Notes: generated by a model not told the origin, from the sequence alone. Shown: positions 43,713 through 52,725, counted from the first letter of the stretch. The stretch: DNA of 64,000 nt from an uncultured Cyclobacteriaceae bacterium (GCA_937146645.1 CAKZRQ010000057.1:124001-188000), one strand, 5' to 3'. Numbers and translations: made by a program.

Positions 43713-45419
43713 ATGGCCAATTATAATATTGATGCTGAAAAGGATTTGACCTACGATGCTATCGTGATCGGCTCCGGAATTAGTGGCGGCTGGGCTGCCA
43801 AGGAGCTTTGCGAGAAGGGTTTGAAGACTCTGGTTTTGGAACGGGGTCGAATTGTGGAGCATATTAAGGATTATACCACCGCCTATCTGGATCCATGGGA
43901 CATGGAATATCGGGGAGCCATGACTCCTGAGCAGAAGAAAATACATCCTATCGGTGAACGAGTGGGTTTTGTGGGTGAAACAAACCAACATTTTTATGCC
44001 AATGACCTCGAAAATCCATACACCGAGGTAAAGCCGTTTTTGTGGGTTCGCGCACATCAGATGGGTGGAAGATCATTGCTTTGGGGAAAGCAAACGTATC
44101 GATGGTCGGATCTTGATTTTGAAGCAAATGCCAAGGATGGGCATGGTGTGGATTGGCCCATACGATATAAAGACATTGAGGATTGGTATACCTATGTGGA
44201 GAAATTTGCTGGAATTTCCGGTGATCCAATTGGTTTGCCTCAGCTTCCGGATAGCCATTTCCTTCCTCCCATGGAGTTGAATTGCGTAGAGAAGCATGTG
44301 AAGGAAAGATTGGAATCGAATTTCAAGGGAAGAAATCTGATCATAGGTCGATGTGCGCATTTGACTGAGGCGATTAATGGTCGTGGAAAGTGCCAATTCC
44401 GAAATCGATGTGATCGGGGATGCCCTTACGGTGCATATTTCAGTAGTAATTCATCCACTTTACCAGCGGCTCATGCTACAGGAAATCTTACCATTCGACC
44501 ATTTTCCATAGTCCAATCCATCGAATATGATGAGGCCAAAGGCAAAGCTTCTGGTGTGAGAATAATCGATGCAGAAACGAGTGAGGAGATCATCTATAGG
44601 GCGAAGGTTATTTTCTGCAATGCATCGGCCATGAGCACCACTCAGATTCTTTTGAATTCCACCTCCAATCGATTCCCGGAAGGTCTGGGAAATGACAGCG
44701 GTGAGCTAGGGCATAACCTGATGGATCATACCTATCGAATCGGAGCTACCGGATTGGTAGACGGGTTTGAAGATCAGTATTATTCTGGCCGTCGGCCGAA
44801 TGGAATTTATATTCCGAGATATGTCAACCTAAAAGATGGACCTCAATCAGATAAGTTTGTTCGAGGCTTCGGTTTCCAGGGTGGAGGTTATCGCCAGGGC
44901 TGGGGCCAAGGAACAAACATGGAAGATTTCGGAGCCGATTTTAAGGACAAAATTATGAATCCGGGTCAGTGGGAGTTTTTCATTACGGGCTTTGCAGAAT
45001 GCCTGCCATACCACAGCAATAGAGTTTTCTTGAATAAGGAAGTTACCGATAAGTGGGGTCAACCTACACTTTCGGTGGATGCGGAATGGGGTGAAAATGA
45101 ATATGCGCTGAACAAGCAAATCCGTTCCGATGCAAAGGAAATGCTGGAAACAGCCGGATTAAGGGATGTACTAGATTTTGATAACAAACACGAAATGGGT
45201 TATGGAATCCATGAGATGGGTACAGCAAGGATGGGTAAGGACCCAAAAACTTCTGTGCTTAATGGAACCAATCAGGTTCATGCCTGCAAGAATGTTTTTG
45301 TGACGGATGGGGCATGCATGACATCCTCATCTTGTGTGAATCCATCGCTCACCTATATGGCTTTGACCGCCAGAGCTGCGGATCATGCAGTTAATGAATT
45401 GAATAAATTAAACCTCTAG
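43713..45419 (+). CDS. GMC oxidoreductase, glucoside dehydrogenase-like catalytic subunit
   Basis: The 568-residue product is an FAD-dependent GMC family dehydrogenase. The FAD-binding loop is YDAIVIGSGISGGWAAKELCEKG near the N-terminus, with GGRSLLWGKQTYR later. Cys227, Cys233 and Cys237 form a Cx5Cx3C cluster matching the spacing that holds the [3Fe-4S] centre of the Burkholderia FAD glucose dehydrogenase. The catalytic His/Asn region is IHEMGTARMG and NPSLTYMAL near the end. There is no signal peptide, while the next gene (three bases on) encodes a Tat-bearing subunit 3, so hitch-hiker export is likely. I start at ATG 43713. Confidence 0.9.
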   Translation: MANYNIDAEKDLTYDAIVIGSGISGGWAAKELCEKGLKTLVLERGRIVEHIKDYTTAYLDPWDMEYRGAMTPEQKKIHPIGERVGFVGETNQHFYANDLENPYTEVKPFLWVRAHQMGGRSLLWGKQTYRWSDLDFEANAKDGHGVDWPIRYKDIEDWYTYVEKFAGISGDPIGLPQLPDSHFLPPMELNCVEKHVKERLESNFKGRNLIIGRCAHLTEAINGRGKCQFRNRCDRGCPYGAYFSSNSSTLPAAHATGNLTIRPFSIVQSIEYDEAKGKASGVRIIDAETSEEIIYRAKVIFCNASAMSTTQILLNSTSNRFPEGLGNDSGELGHNLMDHTYRIGATGLVDGFEDQYYSGRRPNGIYIPRYVNLKDGPQSDKFVRGFGFQGGGYRQGWGQGTNMEDFGADFKDKIMNPGQWEFFITGFAECLPYHSNRVFLNKEVTDKWGQPTLSVDAEWGENEYALNKQIRSDAKEMLETAGLRDVLDFDNKHEMGYGIHEMGTARMGKDPKTSVLNGTNQVHACKNVFVTDGACMTSSSCVNPSLTYMALTARAADHAVNELNKLNL

Positions 45420-45422
45420 ATC

Positions 45423-46016
45423 ATGAACAGAAGAGAAGCATTAAAGAAGACAGGTCTATTGGGAGGAGTAGCAGCAGGTGCTCCGGGTTTATTGTCCCTG
45501 TTGCAATCATGCAGCCAGCAGTCCAGGTCAGGCTGGGTACCTCAGTTTTTATCTGAAAAGCAAGCCCAATTCATATCTGCTTTTGTGGATACCATCCTGC
45601 CCAAAACGGATACTCCAGGGGCCCTAGATGTGAAGACCGATATGTTTATTGATTTGGTTTATGCCAAAACGCTGACATCGGAAGCTCAGGAAGGAGTTAA
45701 GGCTGAATTAGATAAGTTCGATTCAGATTGCGAATCCAAATACGGAAAAAGCTTCGCTGATTTAAGTAATGAAGAGAAGAGAGATTGTTTGATGACTCAC
45801 GAAAAAGAAACAGCAAAATTCAATCGAGGAGTTTGGGGAACGACTGTCGGGGAACAGGAACCCGTTGCCTTTTACAGAAATCTAAAGTCAATGGCACTTT
45901 GGGGCTATTTCAGCTCTGAAGAAATTGGGAAAAATGTGCTGAACTATGATCCAATTCCAGGTCAATACCGGGGCTGTGTTCCTGTGGAAGAGATTGGAAA
46001 AATCTGGACTTTATAA
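45423..46016 (+). CDS. Gluconate 2-dehydrogenase subunit 3-like small subunit, Tat leader
   Basis: The 197-residue product begins MNRREALKKTGLLGGVAAGAPGLLSLLQSC, a twin-arginine leader that ends in a possible lipobox cysteine. The rest matches the subunit 3 family: LSEKQAQFISAFVDTILPKTDTPGALDVKTDMFIDLVYAKTLT, then FAD(L)-type helix YGKSFADLSNEEK and FYRNLKSMALWGYFSSEEIGKNVLNYDPIPGQYRGCVPV at the end. In characterised glucoside 3-dehydrogenase and FAD-GDH systems this subunit carries the Tat signal that exports the catalytic GMC partner. It lies three bases after the GMC gene and converges on the Nif3-like gene. Confidence 0.88.
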   Translation: MNRREALKKTGLLGGVAAGAPGLLSLLQSCSQQSRSGWVPQFLSEKQAQFISAFVDTILPKTDTPGALDVKTDMFIDLVYAKTLTSEAQEGVKAELDKFDSDCESKYGKSFADLSNEEKRDCLMTHEKETAKFNRGVWGTTVGEQEPVAFYRNLKSMALWGYFSSEEIGKNVLNYDPIPGQYRGCVPVEEIGKIWTL

Positions 46017-46017
46017 T

Positions 46018-46914
46018 TCAGTAAATCTCCAGAGAGTTTTTGGAAGGAAGGTGATGTACTGGTAGTTCTGGGTAATTTTTTCGTATCCAATCTGCCATAA
46101 AAGCGCCACCACCTTCTTCACTGGCAGAGTGACCCGTAGCGATGTAAGAGATTTCCTTTCCCATTTCGTTGGCGTTTCGAACATATTCCGGTGTTTCCCA
46201 TTCCGGTGCTTCTCCCACGATTATGACATCCGGATTTTCCTTCATGGCCATTTCTATTTGCCTTCTGCCACCGATAGCTCCTGGAAGTAATAGCACCTTT
46301 TCTATGGGTTGATTTAAATCACCCACATACCTCATGGCAGGTACATCCAGACGGTCCTTCATGTGATCAATTAATCCCTTCAAGGTCGTTTTTGGGATGT
46401 TTAGAACGGCATTTTGCTTGTAATAATCATTCCAGCCCAGCTGATTGACCACACCGATTTGAATTCCGTCCACCTTCATGGAGTGGATATAGTCATGGTT
46501 TCTCCAGAGTGCTATTTGATTCTGTTCTAAAAGATCGCGCTTAAACTTAAAGACATCATCTTCTTCCAGCCAATCAGTCTCATCCAAATGATTATAAAAA
46601 GTAGGTTCATGAGCAATGATGAAATTTGCGCCAAGTTCTATGCTTTTCTGAATGACTTTTACTGTTGCGAACATGGTGGTTACCACACCTGTCACTTTTT
46701 GATCTCGGGTCCCGGATTTAAGTGTATCCACAGTTTGAGCGAATGGTGCATGGGGTATTCGCTGAATGAAGCGATCCATAATGTCTCCCACGGTCAAGTC
46801 GTCATTTGCGAAAGCAGAAAAGATGGGCATTGAACTAGAGGTCAAAGTTGCTCCCGACCAAAGAGCTGATTTTAAAAGAAACTCGCGTCTCGAGTTGTAT
46901 GATCTATTTTTCAT
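46018..46914 (-). CDS. Exported Nif3-like dinuclear metal-centre protein
   Basis: The 298-residue product starts with a Tat-type leader (SRREFLLKSALWSGATLTSS). The mature part matches the Nif3/DUF34 fold: VTGVVTTMFATVKVIQKSIELGANFIIAHEPTFYNHLDE, where the HEP and later HxNxD-type (LWRNHDYIH) residues belong to the di-metal site, and the C-terminal VIIVGEAPEWETPEYVRNANEMGKEISYIATGHSASE, whose final HSASEEGG is also typical. Nif3-like proteins are usually cytosolic, and their biochemical role is unclear. Its start overlaps the end of the MscS gene by four bases. Confidence 0.85.
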   Translation of the reverse strand: MKNRSYNSRREFLLKSALWSGATLTSSSMPIFSAFANDDLTVGDIMDRFIQRIPHAPFAQTVDTLKSGTRDQKVTGVVTTMFATVKVIQKSIELGANFIIAHEPTFYNHLDETDWLEEDDVFKFKRDLLEQNQIALWRNHDYIHSMKVDGIQIGVVNQLGWNDYYKQNAVLNIPKTTLKGLIDHMKDRLDVPAMRYVGDLNQPIEKVLLLPGAIGGRRQIEMAMKENPDVIIVGEAPEWETPEYVRNANEMGKEISYIATGHSASEEGGGAFMADWIRKNYPELPVHHLPSKNSLEIY

Positions 46915-47432
46915 GAGGAAATCTTTTCTCGTTCCTGATGGGATTTATTCACGATACTTTTCGATATGAAAACGCTATTTGGAATGGTCAAGTCATCCGA
47001 ATCTTTGGTTTCCAGGGAAATGAAAAATAGTCCCAAATCCTTCACTTTTCCTTCAATGACGTAATCTTTCCCTTCTAAAATCTGAATTTCATCCCCAAGT
47101 TTTACCGGATGATTAAAGAAGATGATTATGCTTGAGGTGATGTTAGAAAGAATGGACCACTGGGCAAAAAGCGCCACACCTACCACTGTTAAAGCGGAGC
47201 CAACAAAGACGGCAAGTTCGCTTTCATTTACTCCCCAGATAAGCAGAATGATGATCACCGAAACGATTAATAAAAGTAGGTTGATGGCCCGCTTGATTAT
47301 GACACTCCTGATGGGCTGGATGAGCTTTTCATTCTTGGTCTTGTCAATTATTCTGGACGAAAGACTCCTTATCACCAAGTAAGCGATAATGATGGCTAGG
47401 GTCTCCGCTATTTTCAAATAGTTTAATTCCAT
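46911..47432 (-). CDS. Small MscS-type mechanosensitive channel
   Basis: The 173-residue product has an N-terminal helix (LKIAETLAIIIAYLVIRSL), a second (LLLLIVSVIIILLIWGV) and the pore-lining TM3 with a Gly/Ala-rich face (ELAVFVGSALTVVGVALFAQWSILSNITSSIIIFF). A short beta-domain follows (HPVKLGDEIQILEGKDYVIEGKVKDLGLFFISLET, then IPNSVFISKSIVN). The C-terminal cytoplasmic cage of full MscS is missing, so it is one of the short bacterial forms. It would release solutes on hypo-osmotic shock. It is translationally coupled to the Nif3-like gene. Confidence 0.9.
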   Translation of the reverse strand: MELNYLKIAETLAIIIAYLVIRSLSSRIIDKTKNEKLIQPIRSVIIKRAINLLLLIVSVIIILLIWGVNESELAVFVGSALTVVGVALFAQWSILSNITSSIIIFFNHPVKLGDEIQILEGKDYVIEGKVKDLGLFFISLETKDSDDLTIPNSVFISKSIVNKSHQEREKISS

Positions 47433-47508
47433 GTTCTTGCTGGAAGTTTTCCTTAAGATACTATCTCTGGATTAGATCAAGAGTTCTTGCCGAAGAATAT
47501 TTAAGCAT

Positions 47509-47534
47509 AAAAAAAGCCAGCGAAAGAGCTGGCT
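47509..47534 (-). terminator. Rho-independent terminator after the lipoprotein gene at 47559
   Basis: On the minus strand AGCCAGC, a six-base loop and GCTGGCT form a stem followed by seven U residues. It lies 25 bases past the lipoprotein stop and separates that gene from mscS. Confidence 0.85.
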
Positions 47535-47558
47535 CTGGTTTTTCTTTGGTGAGACATC

Positions 47559-48479
47559 TCAAAGGACAACAGGAAAGACCCCTCGTGTTCCCATGTCTAC
47601 CACTTCTTCTCCTAGGAGAGGTTCATACTTTCCATTCCCATTTGCATCTATCCATTCAAAGCTTTGATTGATTGAAATGACCACCCGAATATTAATGTCC
47701 TGGGTGGGGTTTTCCGGGATAATTAAAGCGGTAGGAAACTGCCCTGTAACTACACAAGAACCATCTGGAACAGGTGAAGTCTCATCAATTGGATTAGGGA
47801 CTGTAGTCACGGGAGCATCGCCTTGAGAAAGGTCTGAAAAAGGAAAACCAGCGACTTCTCCTCTGGAATACATACCGAAATATCCTTGAAGTTTATTTTC
47901 ATTGACGCTCACCATTTCACCTGCGATGTCATAACTTCCTATGTAAGTGTTGTAGCCCAAAAAGGAAGCGATGGTTCCTTCCACAGCCACATCATCACTG
48001 ATTCCATCAGGCCAATCAGGATCGGCTGACGCTCCTCCCAAATTATACTCGATTTTAAACTTTTGAAACCCGATTGAACTTCTGAAAAACTCATAAGTTC
48101 CTGCTTCTAATTGATCCAGTGGAATGCTGTAGGTATCCTCATCTTTTGTCAGGAAAAGCTCTTGCTCAAAGTCAATTGCTGAGAAACCACCAGCCTCGGT
48201 GGTGGGAGATAGGAATACCGTGGTGCCCTGATCATATGGGGTAAATTTGTCCGGGTATAATCCGATAAAATGTAGCCCAAGTACTTCAAAATCCGGGTTT
48301 TGACCGGCGTTTCCATCCGGAACACCTATAGGATCTCCAAAATTATCTAAACGATCGGCATTTTCATCCATCACAAAGGTGATGTTCAGCAGAGGAGAAA
48401 AAGGAAGAGGATCATCCTCCGAGCATCCGAGAAATAATAATGCACTGAGCGTGGAGAGAAATAGGCCGGACTTTTTCAT
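47559..48479 (-). CDS. Lipoprotein of unknown function
   Basis: I do not recognise the family. The 306-residue product has a lipoprotein leader (LSALLFLGCSEDDPLPF). The acidic residues directly after the cysteine (SEDD) resemble the export signal that places Bacteroidota lipoproteins on the cell surface. The body is beta-rich with many Asp/Gly turns (LNITFVMDENADRLDNFGDP, IDANGNGKYEPLLGEE), and has a potential calcium-type loop DANGNGKYE. No catalytic motif is visible. A terminator lies just downstream, so it is probably monocistronic. Confidence 0.72.
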   Translation of the reverse strand: MKKSGLFLSTLSALLFLGCSEDDPLPFSPLLNITFVMDENADRLDNFGDPIGVPDGNAGQNPDFEVLGLHFIGLYPDKFTPYDQGTTVFLSPTTEAGGFSAIDFEQELFLTKDEDTYSIPLDQLEAGTYEFFRSSIGFQKFKIEYNLGGASADPDWPDGISDDVAVEGTIASFLGYNTYIGSYDIAGEMVSVNENKLQGYFGMYSRGEVAGFPFSDLSQGDAPVTTVPNPIDETSPVPDGSCVVTGQFPTALIIPENPTQDINIRVVISINQSFEWIDANGNGKYEPLLGEEVVDMGTRGVFPVVL

Positions 48480-48561
48480 AAGCTTTGGTTTTAAACTAAT
48501 AACGTAAAAAAATCAGATTGGTGTCTATGATGTAAATCAATTTCAAAAATGGCTAAGCACC

Positions 48562-49413
48562 CTATGTATTTTGTTCCAAGGACTGGATCATCGCTTTAGG
48601 AGAGAGATGCTCTCTTCCGGTAACCTCCTCGAAATTGGAATTAACCTCATTGGCTCCAAGCTGGATTCCCTCATAAATTCCGGCGATTACTGTGCCTATA
48701 AAATCTCCTAGCGCTTGGATTCGTTCCTTCTTGTATTCTTCAACTGTCAGGGGTTTATAGGAAAGCTTTGTATCAAACACTTCATTAAAAAGATTGGCTA
48801 ATTCAGTTTGGCTAATGCATTGCCCACATAAGTTAAAAACCTGTCCCTTTAGGGAATCCGAGGTTAGAAGCTTTGCGTAAGCAAATCCAAGCTCTGCCCT
48901 AGTTGTGTATCCACATTTACCTTCGCCCGCTGAATTACTGATTTCTCCTGCCTTGATGTAATGATCAAGGTACTCGATGTCTGGTTCAATGTAGATTCCA
49001 TTTCTACCAATGGCCCAATCCATTCCAGAATTACGAATGTCTTGCTCAGTTTGCCTATTACTTTTCACGATGGGCTTAAAGCCCGATTGATGTTCATCTC
49101 CGATAATGGAGGTATAGACGATTTTTTCTACTCCATTCTCTTTGGCGGCTTCGATTACATTTCGGTGTTGTCCTATTCTTTTTTCGGGTAGATCCATTCC
49201 TGACACCAATAGAAGTCGATCAATTCCCTTGAGGGACTCCAAAAACTCCTCTTTTGAATTATAGTCGCCCTTTCGAACTTCGATACCGAGATTCTTCGCT
49301 TTTTCGGGAGTCCTAACTATTCCCACTACCGATTTAGCTCCCAATTCTTCCTTGAGAGCATTGACGATGGCTTTTCCTAATTGTCCGTTTGCTGCAGTGA
49401 CTGCGATTTTCAT
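48562..49413 (-). CDS. NmrA-like NAD(P)H-binding oxidoreductase
   Basis: The 283-residue product is an atypical short-chain dehydrogenase of the NmrA/QOR2-like type. The cofactor loop is MKIAVTAANGQLGKAIVNAL, with VVGIVRTPEKAKNLGIEVRKGDYN for nucleotide selection. The central part shows GVEKIVYTSIIGDEHQSG, and GMDWAIGRNGIYIEPD follows. Relatives reduce quinones or azo compounds, or sense redox state. It stands 82 bases from the lipoprotein gene at 47559 on the same strand. Confidence 0.85.
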   Translation of the reverse strand: MKIAVTAANGQLGKAIVNALKEELGAKSVVGIVRTPEKAKNLGIEVRKGDYNSKEEFLESLKGIDRLLLVSGMDLPEKRIGQHRNVIEAAKENGVEKIVYTSIIGDEHQSGFKPIVKSNRQTEQDIRNSGMDWAIGRNGIYIEPDIEYLDHYIKAGEISNSAGEGKCGYTTRAELGFAYAKLLTSDSLKGQVFNLCGQCISQTELANLFNEVFDTKLSYKPLTVEEYKKERIQALGDFIGTVIAGIYEGIQLGANEVNSNFEEVTGREHLSPKAMIQSLEQNT

Positions 49414-49483
49414 GGGAGTTCAGTTTTTATAAAAATAAGGAATCCATCATCTGGAATACTCTTGTAATTCGTTTTATGCAGTA

Positions 49484-50254
49484 TTAGGCTTTACTGCCAA
49501 GCAAATAAAGAATTACACCCGGCCCTGATTTGATCCGTTGTATTTCCCATTCATAATGTTCAGCATTTCGCAATTCTCCAGTCAAAGCTTTCATTTCATC
49601 CACGGAATACGTTCTCAAGCAGGAAACCACTCCATCCCAAAGAACAAATAGGGGGACGATCGGGATGAGGTAGGTGAATAGTACTCTGCCGATTTTAAAG
49701 GGTCTGATAAAAAGTGTAGTCAACCAAACTGTAATTGGTGAGAAAATCATGGCCAGAATACTCGGAAAGCTCCTTTCCTGAGCTTCAAAAATAGCAATTG
49801 AGCTTCCTGAGTCCACTGCATTCTGAAGGATCTGCTTTGCATCTTCTCGCTTGAAATGATGGAAGGAGAGAAATTGAGTTCTTAAGCCATTTAGATCGTT
49901 TGGAACATCTCTCGCATCCACCGGTGAATCGATAAATTCAAAGTTGTCAGATTTCGATTTCGTGTACTCGAAGGCGCTAATGTTTGGATAGAAATCGGTC
50001 AATGTGATTTTTAAATCAGGGACTTCTTTCTTGAGTTCTTCATTTAACCAGATCAGGCCACCACCTCCACCGGAGCCTAAATCTATTATCCCATTGGTTC
50101 CTGCTTTTGCTAAACCATCTTTTAAAACAGGGATGATTGGCCTGTACATCTTGGTGCCATTGGAGAGAAACTGGAGGAAATCAGTCCCGTAGTTCCGTAA
50201 AAAATCGGGAAACCAGCTTTGATCTTCAAACTCGAATAAGTGAATCCTACCCAT
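49484..50254 (-). CDS. Class I SAM-dependent methyltransferase-like protein
   Basis: The 256-residue product has a SAM-binding motif I in TNGIIDLGSGGGGGLIWLNEELKKEVPDLKITLTDFYP (about residues 54-90). FHHF and SGSSIAIFEAQERS are in the later motifs. Residues about 160-210 are strongly hydrophobic (ILAMIFSPITVWLTTLFI, VLFTYLIPIVPLFVLWDGVV), suggesting membrane association, perhaps with a lipid substrate. The substrate is unknown. Confidence 0.78.
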   Translation of the reverse strand: MGRIHLFEFEDQSWFPDFLRNYGTDFLQFLSNGTKMYRPIIPVLKDGLAKAGTNGIIDLGSGGGGGLIWLNEELKKEVPDLKITLTDFYPNISAFEYTKSKSDNFEFIDSPVDARDVPNDLNGLRTQFLSFHHFKREDAKQILQNAVDSGSSIAIFEAQERSFPSILAMIFSPITVWLTTLFIRPFKIGRVLFTYLIPIVPLFVLWDGVVSCLRTYSVDEMKALTGELRNAEHYEWEIQRIKSGPGVILYLLGSKA

Positions 50255-50344
50255 AATTCAGTCGTTTGTTTCTCAATTCAGGGAATTGGTTTCACTCTTA
50301 ATTAATTAACACGAGCGAATTGGTTGTGACTTAATCGATAACTT

Positions 50345-50680
50345 TCATTTAAGACTTGCTGGATCATTCATTGAATAGTTGCCATCCAAATCTCTATAAA
50401 CAATGGCATTCCAGGTTTCACCATTATCTAATAGAAAATCAATATCATAATTAAACCCTTTTACTATTTGTGACTTGGCTGAAATAATCTTATCAAGTTT
50501 TGCATTGGTATTCATTTCGCTGATAACATATTCAACAGCTCCTTCAATCTCCGGGGTTATCTCCGATTCACTCCATCCACCAGGAGTGCTTAAAGATTCA
50601 TTTTCTTTGACTTCTTTATTGCCTGAACAGGCGAAAACAGATGCGAGGAATAGTAAGAGGATAATGGACTTCAGATTCAT
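50345..50680 (-). CDS. Cystatin-like lipoprotein
   Basis: The 111-residue product has a lipoprotein leader (LASVFACSGNK, Cys18). The mature part reads as a cystatin fold: the N-terminal Gly pair (GG at 34-35), the long helix ITPEIEGAVEYVISEMNTNA, the first hairpin loop QIVKG (residues 71-75), which matches the QxVxG inhibitor motif, and the following strands NYDIDFLLDNGETWNAIVYRDLDG. In eukaryotes this fold blocks papain-like cysteine proteases. The second-hairpin Pro-Trp is not visible, so protease inhibition is inference. It stands alone. Confidence 0.75.
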   Translation of the reverse strand: MNLKSIILLLFLASVFACSGNKEVKENESLSTPGGWSESEITPEIEGAVEYVISEMNTNAKLDKIISAKSQIVKGFNYDIDFLLDNGETWNAIVYRDLDGNYSMNDPASLK

Positions 50681-50747
50681 ATTCGTTGAGTTTTATTGTT
50701 GACTTTAAATTTTGATGTTGTTCAATCAGATTCTTACCGCGAATGGT

Positions 50748-52544
50748 CTAATTCCTTCTTGAATAATGCTGACTAATTAGTTTATTACTTGAATTTTTAT
50801 ACACAGTTTGCCCTTCCTTTATGGTTTCCAGAACCTGAATTTTGTTGATTTCAGTAGGATCAATTTTCAATGGATTGGAATCCAAAACAACGAAATCTGC
50901 GAGCTTACCAATCTCAATTGAGCCTTTGGAATCTTCTTCGAAATGCTGTTTGGCAGACCATATTGTTAAAGACTGAAGAGCTTCATAGGGAGTAATTCTT
51001 TGGTCGGGGCCTAAGATAAAACCACTTCTGGTAACCCTGTTTACGGTGGCGTCAAGCACCCTTAGAGAATTAGGGAAGGTAACGGGGGCATCATGATGAG
51101 AGGTTATGGTTCTCCCGGCGTCAATTACATCTCTGGTCGGAGAAATATAGGCCGCGCGTTCCTCACCGAGTACCGACTCTCGATGCCAATCTCCCCAATA
51201 ATAGGTATGCATTGGAAACAGAGAGGGATAAATATCAAGCTCCACTATGGATGGGATTTGGTCTTTCCTAAGGGTTTGACCATGGATTAAAACTGCCCGA
51301 TGATCTTCTAACCCTGTGGAATCCAAGGCTGATCGTACCGATCGGATCATTTGATCAATTGCAGCATCTCCATTCGCATGGAACATGATTTGCCAATTAT
51401 TCACAAAGGCCGTTGTGATATAGCTTGTTACCATTCTATCAATAAGGATTTGGTAGCCCATATAGCAGCCTGTTTGCCCTGCAGGATTGACGTGGTAACA
51501 TTTGCTCAACCATGCCGTCTTCCCTTGTGGGGATCCGTCCAGAGTCAGTTTTACCCCTCCAATTCTGTAATGGTTCGTGTAACTTTTGTCAAGGGTATAA
51601 TATTCAGTACTCATCGCTTCCTTATTCCAAATAATATCTGGATAGGCCACAACATCAATAAAAAGTTTGTTTTGATCAGCCGCCATGGCCAGAGCGCTAG
51701 TATTGTCAGGAGTACTTCGACCATCTTGAGCGGTGGTATACCCATATCTCGCATATTCTTCCTGCCCGCTCTGTACACATCGCATTTGCACCTCCTCATC
51801 AGATTCACCGAGGACTGGTAGAACTGAATTAAAAAAAGCGGCCTCTTCCAATACTCCGTTGGGTACGCCATCAGCATCCCTACGAATTACGCCACCTTCA
51901 ATCTCCGGGCTTTCTTTGGTAAGTCCAAAAAGCTCCAAAGCTTTAGAATTAACACAGGCCAAATGACCAGATTGGTGGACCAACACTACAGGTATTTCGG
52001 TTGAAATTTTATCCAAAATGTCCTTGGTTGGATGCTCTTTTTCTTCCAGTTGAGAATCGTCATATCCATTGGCCAAAATCATCCCAAATTTTCCGATAAT
52101 GAATTGTCCCTTTTCAGAATCGATCCAAGACTTGACGCTCTCAACAAGACCATCATAATTTCCCCCTGGACCATCTGGAGGAGGAAGAATATTAGCTGCT
52201 AAGCCAGAGAGGAGTCCTACGTTGTAGATATGTCCATGTCCATCAATGAACCCAGGAAGTAAAGTGTGCCCCTGAAGATTTACTGTTTTGGCATCGAGAT
52301 ATTTGTCTTCAGCTTGGGCTAATGAACCAACGAATACAATCTTGCCATCTTCTTCCACCACAGCTTCAGCATACTCGGGTGATTCACCTGCCATGGTAAT
52401 AATATCTCCACCAGAATATATGGTTCGTTGAGCTGTGTTTTCTGCATTATCATTCGATAGTTGACCATAGCAGCCATTTAATAATACCGAGAGGAATAAA
52501 ATCCACAGACTATTTTCAAAACTCCACTTTTTCATCTTCTCCAA
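50748..52544 (-). CDS. Exported amidohydrolase (YtcJ-like, DUF/amidohydrolase 3 type)
   Basis: The 598-residue product has a leader ending LSVLLNGCYGQL, so a lipoprotein is possible. The metal-dependent TIM barrel has the HxH motif GFIDGHGHIYNVG, VLVHQSGHLACVNSKAL, MFHANGDAAIDQMIRSV and ITSHHDAPV. The C-terminal composite domain ends with GSIEIGKLADFVVLDSNPLKIDP, the amidohydrolase tail. Members of this group hydrolyse varied amides or carbamates. The start could be three codons in. No clear partner is near; a lipoprotein gene precedes it on the strand. Confidence 0.87.
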   Translation of the reverse strand: MEKMKKWSFENSLWILFLSVLLNGCYGQLSNDNAENTAQRTIYSGGDIITMAGESPEYAEAVVEEDGKIVFVGSLAQAEDKYLDAKTVNLQGHTLLPGFIDGHGHIYNVGLLSGLAANILPPPDGPGGNYDGLVESVKSWIDSEKGQFIIGKFGMILANGYDDSQLEEKEHPTKDILDKISTEIPVVLVHQSGHLACVNSKALELFGLTKESPEIEGGVIRRDADGVPNGVLEEAAFFNSVLPVLGESDEEVQMRCVQSGQEEYARYGYTTAQDGRSTPDNTSALAMAADQNKLFIDVVAYPDIIWNKEAMSTEYYTLDKSYTNHYRIGGVKLTLDGSPQGKTAWLSKCYHVNPAGQTGCYMGYQILIDRMVTSYITTAFVNNWQIMFHANGDAAIDQMIRSVRSALDSTGLEDHRAVLIHGQTLRKDQIPSIVELDIYPSLFPMHTYYWGDWHRESVLGEERAAYISPTRDVIDAGRTITSHHDAPVTFPNSLRVLDATVNRVTRSGFILGPDQRITPYEALQSLTIWSAKQHFEEDSKGSIEIGKLADFVVLDSNPLKIDPTEINKIQVLETIKEGQTVYKNSSNKLISQHYSRRN

Positions 52545-52671
52545 ATTTGTTTGACCAAAAATTTCTTTCGGTCTCCATCTTGGAAACCAAATAGCCTTTT
52601 TAAGTTAATAAATAGCCGCTTAATTATGAATCTGACTGAACCTCTCGGGGCATAGCTAATCTTTTAAGCAC

Positions 52672-52702
52672 AAAAAAAGCCCTTCTCGATGTCGAGAAGG
52701 GC
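52672..52702 (-). terminator. Strong rho-independent terminator after acnB
   Basis: On the minus strand an 11-base stem (GCCCTTCTCGA with TCGAGAAGGGC, two-base loop centre) is followed by a run of seven U. It lies 23 bases after the acnB stop. Confidence 0.93.
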
Positions 52703-52725
52703 TTATGTGTCAGTTCTGCTTTGGC

